Source: Cryptomeria japonica
Lineage: Eukaryota > Streptophyta > Pinopsida > Cupressales > Cupressaceae
Direction of reading: 5' to 3'
DNA length: 64,000 nt
Assembly: GCF_030272615.1 (NCBI RefSeq)
Contig: NC_081413.1
Location: 565,132,510-565,196,509 of the forward strand
Positions 55,189-64,000 of the stretch are shown here, one piece after another. A program made the position numbers and the translations under genes. Under the pieces are notes generated by a model. It searched no databases, was not told where the DNA came from, and saw nothing but the letters and a program-made list of their open reading frames with translations. Each line of letters starts with the position of its first letter. Within the stretch, counting starts at the first letter, position 1.

Positions 55189-56698
55189 TGATAGTTCTAA
55201 TACTTAATATAAGTACAGATCCAATAGCCAACAAGATGAGAGGGGGGGGTGAATCATACAAACTTAATCTTCCATAAAAACATCAGATTCAACCTCGATA
55301 ACATATATTTCAGTAATATAACCAAAACTGTTAAACATGCAAACTCAAAAGAATATGAACATCATAAACCTCATAACACCAGATTTAACGTGGAAACCCA
55401 AATAGGGAAAAACCACTGTGGGATTTTAGACCCACTAAGAAATATACTCTTCTAGAGTATGCTCGGTTAAAAACAAATCCTGTTAAAGATTACAAACACA
55501 TTGCTAGATGTGACTCAGTTAAGGGATTTCCCTCAGATCTGTTAGGATCTTCACCTTGTTAGAAGTGGCCTTGTTAAAGGATTTCAAACACTCAATTAGA
55601 ATGTCACCTTTCTAGAGGGTTTTACAAATAAGACTGTTAAGTCCACTCGGTTAAGAGATTTTCTGTCACTTTCACAAAATAATAGTAATAAAATTTATCT
55701 GCAACTTCACATCTAAAATACGAAAGCAGATTCTTATTTGTTCAATACAAGCTAGACATAGAACTAATCTTGTCTATCTGCTGGGCTTCTATACTCTGTT
55801 ATTCAAATAGGTCTTCAAGATTCTGTGCTCGGTAATCACTATGTAGCATCTCTGTGCATACACTTGCCCGCATACATTGTTTATCAATAGTTTCCTATTC
55901 ATAAACAATTAGGTAACTGCTTAATCTCCTTGATCACATTTCCCATGATCAATCATAGCCATCAAATCTTCAATCTTGTCTAGGTTCAATGCATCTTTCG
56001 ATCTGAAAAAATTTTACCCCACCTTGGAACTTGCATATTAGTCTTGGAACTTGTGCCAAGGTATTGCGGTTCAATCTGAGTTGTAGATCTTCATGCCGAC
56101 TTTTCATTGCCTTAGATTCATTAACAAACTTCAGTCACAGCTCACCAATCATTGATCAATTCCAGCTCATCAGCTTCCTTCATTAAATAACACATGTAAA
56201 CATTTAATGCATTTTGTTATAGCTCGGTAACAACTTAGTGAATACTAAACTTCACTCGGTGGACATTTCGCCTTCATTAACCGATAGCAATAACCTTAGG
56301 GTTTTCAAACTAGGTTCTTTGCTTGATAACATAGTATAGTATTAACCTTTACATTTTACAACATATGTATGATGTTAAAACAATCTAAACATCATGATCT
56401 CATCATTGTCTGACTTGGTACTAGTTGCCCATTGAATACCTTATTCATCCCCTTATTCATCATATTCTTTCATGTGTCTTTTACCGACATCTTTATAATC
56501 TTCATATCATACTTCTCAAGATATGGCAACATCATACTGAATTAGAAAATCAATTTCTTGACATCAATGACAAAATAATAATATCAAGACAGTAAACATC
56601 TTTAATCAGTTATATCCATAATCATCAACAACCTTCTCAATATCCTTATGAAATGGCAACAATCTTTCATTGTCTGTTATAATGCAATATTGCCAACA
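55189..56698 (-). repeat. 5' LTR of element D
   Basis: The plus strand runs TGATAGTTCT to TTGCCAACA, followed by GTTAG. The hairpin block is near 55388-55419. The TATA site reads TTTATGAATAGG on the minus strand (55906-55895), one base away from the intact form in the 3' LTR. Confidence 0.94.
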
Positions 56699-57555
56699 GT
56701 TAGGAGTCACCCGAGTAAGGGATTTACCTCAGCCTTGTTAAAAGCTTTGCCCTATTAGGAGCAACCTTCGAAGAGGATTTAGACTTAGGTTAATGAGCTC
56801 CCATGTTAGGGGATTTACAATTTCAGGCTTGTTAGGACCTACCCGGTTAAGGGATTTGACTACTACAACTATTAGGAAAACAACAGTAAAATGATCTACA
56901 TGTAGCACCTCTATCCTTGATAAGATATGCTTTAGTTCTTCTTGATACATCAACAACACATCAATATAGAGCTTCTTAGATTACCTCACTATCAAGCTCT
57001 CAATATTCGCTCACGAGCTCATACCACATCACACTTTTTATAAGAATCAACTTAGTCGGCTAACAACCTTGAAACAATTTCCTAGGTTCAATGAATCTAG
57101 TCAATCTTGCACTACACACTTTACTTATGTCCACCACCGACATAAAAACTCAAAAATAAAACATTATGTGTACTGGTTTACCGATCTTAGTGACTTTGTT
57201 CTACTAGTTAGTTGTTCTTCATGATTGACTACTCTGTACACCATAACTCACTCATCCTATTGAATCTACCACTATAGTATGAAACATAGCTACTTAATAC
57301 AATCTCCAACACTCCTAAAAAACTGCATCACCTAATTCTTCATTGATTGCTCATATCGGTTGCTTTGAATACTGCTTTGTTCTTGTTTGCCAGTTGAAGT
57401 CCTATTTGTTGGTTCACTGATCACTCATACCGGTTATGCTTTATCCATTGGCCTAAAAGACTTAGATGACTATCAAAACATCATTTCCATCAATGACAAC
57501 ATAAAACAAGTCATCATTCAACCTATTACACCAATACATCATCATCAAGCCAACA

Positions 57556-60223
57556 ATCTCTACCATATTATCTATGAGAATATTCTTTCCCCATGGATTT
57601 TATGGCATTGTGCTTTTTGTACAATGGTAAAGGTCAACCCATGACCTATATTAGCTTGATTTTTTCCACATGTTAGAAATTTCTTGTACAATGAGCATTT
57701 GCTAGGTAAACTTTTTCCCTATGCATTAAAAGAGAAATTTAAAATGATTTTTCTCTTCTTCACAATTAGATCTATTATTCTATTGAGCTAGAGAATGCTT
57801 CTCTAAGAAACCTATACACCATAAATGAGGAAGTGATGAGCCTCTTAGAAATCCCCTATTCTAATATTATAAATATTTTTTACCAAGATGAACTACCAAC
57901 TATCAAATAATGGATTATAGAATTTGTTCAATCATAGTTTTCTTTCTTCTATAAAAGATAAATTGATCTTCCAATAATTATGCATTTTTAAACTTCTATG
58001 TTAGAGTATGTGACTATGAACTATGAACTTAAGTTATTAGATGCTAATCCTTTGAAATATATTGCATCTTCACCATCTTCTTATCCCTCCAAATTTGAAT
58101 CAAAAAAATATCTTATAGTAGGGTAGTGAAAGAATATTTCAAATATAAGAGCCAAAACCTAATATTAATTATATCAATAAAACTCAAAAGGCTCCAAATA
58201 TCATCTCCATGAACCCACAAATGTGAAGGAACTTTACAAGGCAAAAGAAACCCTCAATGTCATATTGCAAAAACTATTAGTAGTTAACATGATAGCTTTG
58301 TCACATATTCAGCCATTTGATACATCTAATTATGTTCCCAGAGACTTTGGTTCACATTTTTATTGTTAAAATTTAATTTAATGGTTGTAAAACTCAATGT
58401 TAGGTATTTTTAATAAATAGGATCCAAGATATTATTGATAACAACATGATACATATAGATGGCATCAATTAAGGGGAAATAAGTTTATTGGATCTCACAA
58501 TCATAATATCCTAGCTGATGTCCATCACTTTCCACAACATAATTAAGTTAATAATATAGAGATTATCAAAGAATAATAAAAAGAGTAACCATTTTTCTAT
58601 ATAGATTATTTCAATTTCATTTATGATCAATTAATTGCATAATCATTATGTTCTCACACTAATAGATCCCAAATAATAGATAGTATAGACCACATTGAAT
58701 TGAAGGAACCATCAAATATAAGCTCATCAATGAAATCATGGTTGATCCAAGGTTTCAATTTAACATATGTTTGCTATATTATCTATCCAATCATCACTTA
58801 CAAATAAAATTGCATGCACATCTAGGAGTTGCACTATAATATTCTACGATCAAATGCAAGATACAACTGGATACATTAGATTAAATTTACAAATTGGTCT
58901 AAGGGAGGAACCAACATTGTTTGATGTTTTTCAATATTTAATAGGTTTAGTATGGTCCTTTGTAGACCTTAGGTATAATAATATCCTCATTTTCTCAAAT
59001 ACATGAAGTTGTAAAATTTATTCGCAAGGAAAGAGTTATTTACAATTTCAATTGATATCAACCCCTTCTAAAAATCATGAGTAATAATAATCCTAAGAAA
59101 GAAAGATTCATCAATGTGTTATGAAGAATATGAGAAGAATTAAAGTGTATATGAATTTTCTTAAATCTCTTCTTAGATTAAAAAAATTCACAATAATGAA
59201 AATACCTTTTTTAACAAGTGGCTACCAATCCAACAAAAATTGAAGACAACATTGTGACAAAGAAAGAAAGCAAATAAAAGAATTATCAACTTTAAAGCCA
59301 AAATCAAAAGCATTCCATTTCAAAACATATATATCAAAGGATCAACTAAAATGAAGATATGAGGTCTTCCAGAGTACATTCTCATATGGTTAATCAAGAG
59401 GAATTATCACCTTGGTATTCAAAAGAGGACAAACTATTGGGTGTCAAATTTTTTGGTTAGTGCAATCCAAAAGCATATTTTGTATGTGCTCATATTATTA
59501 TGTATAATGTGCCCATTAGTTTCTTATGCTCCTATGTCATGATCTTAATAAGATTGTTATTGTTAGTTCCTACCTTGCATGGAACTATAGCACAGGCCTT
59601 GCATTAAACATTGATTAAATTGTTCTTAAACAACCAATCACAATTTGATATTATTTCGATATTTTTCTATTTTGCAATATTTATGTAGACAGTTATCAAT
59701 TCACTGTTGAAAATTAATTTTGGCATGCATCAATTGGATGATACAGATCATTCACAGTTATCAGAGTAAAACTACAAACTTGTGTCTCACTTTTATAAAG
59801 GAAAAGGCTAACAACAACAAAATAGTTCAACTTCAATGGCACAAAAGTGATATTTCTATTTGGTATTTGAGGATGATGTAAATTGATGAAATGTGTAAAA
59901 CTGGATGAAGTTTATGCTTGTTATTTTTTAAAAAAAAATTGGAACAATAATTGATATGTTTTTTTAATTACTAAAGTCAATTTTTTAATTATTGAAAAAT
60001 ACTGGAAATCGGGGGTTTCACCTCCCACCACAAAACTATATGTAAATAATCTTGTTTTCCTCTAATTTTGAAATATGTTTTAGATGACATCCATAGCCAG
60101 ATCAAAAAAAAAAAATCTGGCTTTGATGTATATTTTCACCGTTATAACAATTCAAAGTCAAAGTTTCCTAAAATCGACAGTTTTCGTCTCCCACCAAACT
60201 TTCCCTATCAAAACTATAGCAAT
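57556..60223. other. Anonymous AT-rich DNA, possibly decayed coding sequence
   Basis: No family was recognised. On the plus strand, 57779-58100 reads as protein-like text in one frame with scattered stops (LRNLYTINEEVMSLLEIPYS, NYELKLLDANPLKYIASSPS), and 58767-59006 is an open frame of 79 codons ending in DLRYNNILIFSNT. A foldback with an A-run loop lies at 60095. Two related phrases, 'cacctcccaccacaaaactata' (60020) and 'gtctcccaccaa...caaaactata' (60187), precede element G. Confidence 0.45.
60095..60122. repeat. 8-bp inverted repeat around an A-run
   Basis: AGCCAGAT (60095-60102) and ATCTGGCT (60115-60122) are exact reverse complements and enclose a C and eleven A. The stem could form in RNA or single-stranded DNA, and the A-run could also have arisen by slippage. 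Confidence 0.85.
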
Positions 60224-61654
60224 TGTTGGTATTTTGAGTTTTTTGGTATTTTGCATAGAGATTGCATTAATGATATGTTGTCATTGATGTCAATTGAACC
60301 GGTAATGGTTTCATGTTATTGTTGATATTGTTGTTTTTTATATTGGCTAGTAACCGGTAAGAAGAGCTTTGTGAAGATGTTGTTAAGTTTGTGAGATAAA
60401 CCATTGAACCGGTGTAAAGGGTTAAACCTTTCTATGCATTGTAGCCGGTAAACCCTATCAGTTGTTAAACCCTAACCGATCAAGTTTGATGGTTTATTAT
60501 TTGATGAGCCGTAATGATGAAGACATGTGTGATCATTGAATGAGGATATGTTCAAATTGTTTTGGCACATTTGTTCTTGTCTAGGAAAGGAACAAAGTAG
60601 ATTGCATTTAATGCACAGCGTGTGATGAGTTACAAAGTCCTATGAAGTTGTGATCATGGAGCGATTGGAATTCTCTTGAAGAATGTGAAGAGATTGTCAT
60701 GACTTCTAATAGTCAAGATTGTATCGACTTGTTTGTAATCTCGATGATGAGAATTAAGTTTTTGTTGTGTTACTGACCTAATTGATTTCTATTTAAGGTC
60801 AATGAAGTTGTTGTAAAGGTTGTTGGAAAGATTGGTAGAAAATTTGTTGAGTGTGTAGTTGCCTAACTGATGAATGGATCTGCACTTTCAGTGAAGGCGG
60901 ATTGAAGCATAGAAGGATCTGATCAAGCAAATGTAGTGCTACTCAAACAGATCAAGAAAACCTATTGTTTTCTAACAATTATAGCAAAAGTAAAATCCCT
61001 TAACCGGGTAATCTCTATCAAGATTGGTTACTCATTAAATCCTCTAACAAGGTGGTCCATTAACTTGGATTCTTAAATCTTGCAATGAGGTTACTCCTAA
61101 CAGGGTATTGTGCTTTTCATCAAGGCATATTTATAATTCCCTTAATCGGGTAATTCCTAACCGGAATTAGTTCTTAACAAGACTTGTTGTAAAGCTTTAA
61201 AAGGCTTGGCTCCTAATAGGGCGAACTTTGAAAGAGTTCAGATAACTATCCTTGTGAGTCTCATCTCACCGTGGTTTTTACCTATTTGGGTTTTCCACGT
61301 ATAAACATTTGTATCAAGTGGTGAATTATTTTATGGTTGTGAACTTATTTGTTGATTTGGTTAATTTCTGATAAGGAATGTTAAGTAGAAGCATTGAGAG
61401 ATGAATATGTTAGAGTTATGATTAAGCATTATTGATATTCACAAGATTGAAGTTGTTTACTATTAAAGTTGTCATAACAATTAAACCGGTTGATGTCAAG
61501 TATTCTTATGAATATTAATCTTGGCTGAGATATGTTTACTTTGTTTGACTGAGTTTGAGTTTGGGAACTTTGTATCAGTTTTTAAATAAGTTGATTCACC
61601 CCCTCCCCCCCTCTCGGTATTCTACCAGATACTTATTCTTTCATCATACCATCA
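60224..61654 (+). repeat. 5' LTR of element G
   Basis: It is 1,431 bases, from TGTTGGTATTTTG to ...CATACCATCA. The first 30 bases contain a local repeat of TTTTGGTATTTTG not present in F. The hairpin block GTGGTTTTTACC..GGGTTTTCCACG lies near 61272-61299 and the C-tract near 61598-61610. Confidence 0.92.
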
Positions 61655-61656
61655 AT

Positions 61657-61668
61657 TGGTATCAGAGT
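61657..61668 (+). other. Element G primer-binding site
   Basis: TGGTATCAGAGT begins two bases after the LTR; the last base differs from the C of other families, as in element B. Confidence 0.94.
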
Positions 61669-61725
61669 GACTCGGGTCCTCTTAATCTAAAAGCCTAATA
61701 GCTTGAGGAAAATATCTTGTAGATC

Positions 61726-62679
61726 ATGATGAAGAAAGAAGGTCCAAAGTTCAACAAAGATAACTATAGAATATGGAGTGACAGAATGAAGATTTACATT
61801 AAGAGTATTGGTAGTCAGTATTGGGATCATATAGAAAATAAGTATACTAAACCTACTGGACCCCTAACTGATGATCAGAAGAAAGAACAGCAAGAAAATC
61901 ACCATGCATTAGAAGCTATTATCAGTTCCATGTCTAATGTTGAATATGTAGATGTTAATGATCTTGAAACTACATATCAAGTATGGAAGAAATTAGAAGA
62001 GATTTATAGTGGTGATGAACATGTTAAGATTTCCAAAGAGGAGAGTTTAAGAGGAAAGTTTGACGACATGAGGATGTTTGAATGTGAGAATATCCAGCAG
62101 TATGATCAAAGGATTAAAGAGATAGTTAGTGAGATAAAGAGTGTAGGAGGGAAAGTGGAATATGCCACAGTAATCAGTAAGGTACTCAGAACCCTGCTAC
62201 TGGTCTATGTTATCTGAGTTGCAGCTATTCACGACCTGAAATCCATTGACAAGACAAAGGTAACTCTTGACTCTATTATCTGCAAACTTACTACTTTTGA
62301 ACTAAATGGCTATGATGGTAGTGTACAGAAATTAGAATCTGCATTTAGAGCTTATGTCTCTAACCCATCTGTGAGAAGAAGTAGAGATACCGGCTATAAC
62401 TATGAATCTAGATCCAGCAGAGATGCTGAAGATGAAGATAGTTTAGTGGAACTTGAAGCATTGTTGGCAAAATGACTGCCTAGAGGCATTGGTAAATATA
62501 GAGGTAAGCTACCTTTAAAATGTTTTGCATGCAATAAGATTGGTCATATAGAAGCAAATTTCCCTAATGGTGAAAATGAATCCAAGAGAGACAAATTTAG
62601 GAAATATAAGGGTAAAGGCAAGAGAGATTTTCTTGTAGCTATTGACAGTGGTATTACTGATGAAGAATCTGATGATGAT
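61726..62679 (+). pseudogene. Element G gag
   Basis: The start is ATG 61726 or the one just before (ATGATGAAGAAAG). The open part reads GPKFNKDNYRIWSDRMKIYI, VWKKLEEIYSGDEHVKISKE, SLRGKFDDMRMFECENIQQY and ends at TGA 62215, where an Arg codon is expected (YVI-R-VAAIH). A TGA near 62473 replaces the Trp of AK-W-LP. The knuckle at 62521-62562 reads CFACNKIGHIEANF, with Phe in place of the last Cys. A basic tail KRDKFRKYKGKGKRDFL follows. Confidence 0.88.
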
Positions 62680-63141
62680 GTGAGTAAAGATATTGTGTTT
62701 GTAGCTATTAAGGAAGAAATATCAAATCAGAAGGCACTAGTATCTAGAATGGATAACTTTGATGATTGGATCGTTGATAGTGATTGTTCACATCACATGA
62801 CCGGTGATCGGAGCAAATTTCTTTCCCTGAAAGAATTTGATAGCGGTGTTGTCAGATTTGGAAATGACTCACCTTGTATGGTTAAAGGTAAGGAAGTTAT
62901 TTCTCTTAATGGGAATAGAAGTGTTGACGATGTCTACTGGGTTGAAGGCCTAAAGCACAATCTGTTAAGTGTGGTACACCTTAATGACAGAGGATACCCA
63001 ATGGAGTTCAGAAAAAGAATGTGCAAAATCTTTGACAATAAAGGTGAATTGATTGCAACCGGGAAACAGACCAGAGGTAATCTATTTCATCTCAATCCTA
63101 AATTTATCAATTGTTTGATTGCAAAAATAGATGATAGCTAG
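62680..63141 (+). pseudogene. Element G protease
   Basis: The frame reads MDNFDDWIVDSDCSHHMTGD: the DSG of F is DSD here, so the flap-facing Gly is lost. VVRFGNDSPCMVKGKEVISL, YWVEGLKHNLLSVVHLNDRG and CKIFDNKGELIATGKQTRGN follow, then TAG at 63139 in place of the Trp of SWLWHK. In F this block is intact. The frame start at 62680 is only where the open frame begins; gag and protease were one polyprotein. Confidence 0.88.
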
Positions 63142-63545
63142 CTTTGGCATAGGATATTTTGTCATATAAATTTTGATAATATTGTTAAAGTAAGCAAGTC
63201 TAAGACAGTAAGAGGTCTGCCTCAGCTAGACAAACCGGTTAATGCTCTTTGTAGAGAATTTCAACTAGGAAAGATGCCTTCTTCAACTTTTAAGAGAAAG
63301 TCCTTCTCAACAGAGAACTTACTAGATTTGGTTCATACAGATCTATGTGGAACAATAAGAACAAGAAGCATTCAAGGTGACAGATACTTCATGATCTTCA
63401 TTGTTGATTGTTCAAGGATGATGTGGGTCACATTCTTGAAGGATAAGAATGAAGCTTTTGGTAAATTCAAGGCATTCAGAGCCTTAGTTGAGAAAGAGAG
63501 TGGCAAAAAGATAAAATGTCTAAGAACATATCAAGGCAGTGAATG
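63142..63545 (+). pseudogene. Element G integrase, truncated by deletion
   Basis: The zinc domain reads LWHRIFCHINFDNIVKVSKS and CREFQLGKM, in which the second Cys of CxxC is Phe. The core has LVHTDLCGTIRTRSIQGDRY and FIVDCSRMMWVTFLKDKNEA, so two acidic residues remain. After KKIKCLRTYQGSE the integrase stops: the third acidic residue and the whole C-terminal part are deleted. The frame runs on out of phase into the RT sequence for a few residues. Confidence 0.9.
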
Positions 63546-64000
63546 GGATACTAGAAGAAGAGGTTTATATAGAGCAGCCTGATGGTTATGAATTGACAGA
63601 TAAGGAAGACATGGTATGCAAATTGCATAAAGCCTCGTATGGATTAAAGCAGGCACCCAGAGCATGGTATGAACTGCTTCATACTCATCTGATGAAGATA
63701 GGCTTTACTAGAACCAGTGATGACAACAACATTTATCTCAAGTCTAAAGGAGATGAAATATTCATCAATGAAGTATTTGTAGATGACATTATATTTGGAG
63801 GTAATGATGACATGCGTAATTGCTTTGCAAATGAAATGAAGAATGAATTTGAGATGTCATTAGTAGGGGAAATAAAAATTTCATAGGTTTACAGATAACA
63901 AATGAACAATGGTATTTTCATTACTCAATCCAAGTATGTGAAAGAGGTTTTGAAGACTTTCGCTATGAGTGACTATAAACCAGTTGGAACCCCAATGGTT
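63546..64000 (+). pseudogene. Element G reverse transcriptase, N-terminus deleted
   Basis: The sequence resumes at [20 protein letters not shown], so the finger region of RT is missing. [20 protein letters not shown] and the catalytic FVDDIIFGGNDDMRN are intact. At MSLVGEIK a base is lost and the frame ends at 63886; the phrase ITQSKYVKEVLKT and SDYKPVGTPMV continues in another frame up to the window end. Confidence 0.9.

Larger units (their letters stand above)
48965..56698 (-). mobile_element. Ty1/copia element D, full length
   Basis: The element is 7,734 bases, with LTRs at 48965-50487 and 55189-56698 and a perfect duplication GTTAG (48960-48964 and 56699-56703). It is the best preserved copy here: RT and most of RNase H form one 411-codon frame. 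Remaining lesions include TAA at 54786 in gag, a stop at 53739, a frameshift near 53285, stops at 52955 and 52857, and a stop plus an extra base near 51272-51290. LTRs differ at about 5% of the first 245 bases by eye. It belongs to the family of C. Confidence 0.94.
48670..57555 (-). mobile_element. LTR of copia family E, split by element D
   Basis: The halves 48670-48964 and 56704-57555 join to an LTR of about 1.15 kb once D is removed. The left half has TGATAAACTT, 'agaggggggtgaatca' near 48689, and the hairpin block near 48836-48868. The phrase 'gttaggagcagaccatgttag' is continued by 'gttaggagtcacccgagtaagggattt' after D. The right half ends AAGCCAACA at 57555, followed by ATCTC, which may be a worn PPT, so this would be the 3' LTR of a minus-strand element whose interior is lost; a solo LTR is the alternative. 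The left flank is ATTTA, with no match on the right. Confidence 0.65.
60224..64000 (+). mobile_element. Ty1/copia element G, 5' part with internal deletion
   Basis: The element starts with its 5' LTR at 60224 and runs past the window end within RT. The family is that of F: gag, protease and integrase are closely alike, and the LTR matches the reverse complement of the F LTRs. Between integrase and RT about 1.1 kb is missing relative to F, with the join near 63541-63546. Further lesions include TGA 62215, TGA near 62473, TAG near 63139 and a lost base near 63870. The left flank GCAAT (60219-60223) should recur after the 3' LTR outside the window. Confidence 0.92.

Noticed and set aside
1-64000. 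CRISPR array, operon or bacterial mobile system
   Set aside because: Repeats seen are LTRs, tandem repeats and modules with uneven spacers; all recognisable genes are plant LTR retrotransposon genes.

Overview
The window is plant nuclear DNA that consists almost entirely of LTR retrotransposons, nested and decaying. No intact cellular gene, rRNA, tRNA, CRISPR array or bacterial feature is visible. The elements belong to Ty1/copia families whose primer-binding site is TGGTATCAGAGC or close to it (complementary to plant initiator Met-tRNA), plus one old Ty3/gypsy-type element. The AT-rich composition, the many kilobase-size elements, the divergence between paired LTRs and the nesting suggest a very large plant genome. 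A gymnosperm is my guess, but nothing in the sequence proves it.

Layout. 1-755: end of a family-B LTR that landed in the RNase H frame of copia element A (756-5351, minus). 5352-7130: 3' end and LTR of copia element H (plus). 7131-13272: an unusual unit, here called unit I. It has an array of CpG-rich ~85-bp modules, a TATA-like site, one reading frame of 1,188 codons with six in-frame stops and no frameshift, and three abutting perfect palindromes just after it. 13273-35027: an old gypsy-type element K (minus) with gag but no visible RT or integrase, opened by copia element C (15880-23562, plus, TSD GTTCT) and by copia element B (26252-33435, minus, TSD TAAAC). 35028-36041: anonymous DNA and a tRNA-like SINE candidate. 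36042-43268: copia element F (minus, TSD GGCAA/GGCAG). 43269-48669: mostly unexplained DNA with degenerate tandem repeats and an eroded family-A LTR. 48670-57555: an LTR of family E split by copia element D (48965-56698, minus, TSD GTTAG, same family as C). 57556-60223: no recognisable gene. 60224-64000: 5' part of element G (plus, same family as F), with an internal deletion joining integrase to RT.

How the parts work together. In each copia copy the order is LTR, PBS, gag with CCHC knuckle, protease, integrase, reverse transcriptase, RNase H, purine-rich 3' region, PPT, LTR. Every copy seen here carries premature stops, frameshifts or lost catalytic residues, so none looks autonomous. C and D share two stop codons although they are separate insertions, which suggests spread of already defective copies by enzymes supplied from elsewhere. 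By eye, LTR pairs are least diverged in C (about 3-4%) and D (about 5%), more so in F and B (about 8-10%), and most in K; this agrees with the nesting order. Coordinates of element ends were read from paired LTRs and TSDs; domain borders inside elements are approximate. Unit I is the part I cannot assign to a known family and is the best candidate for something undescribed.
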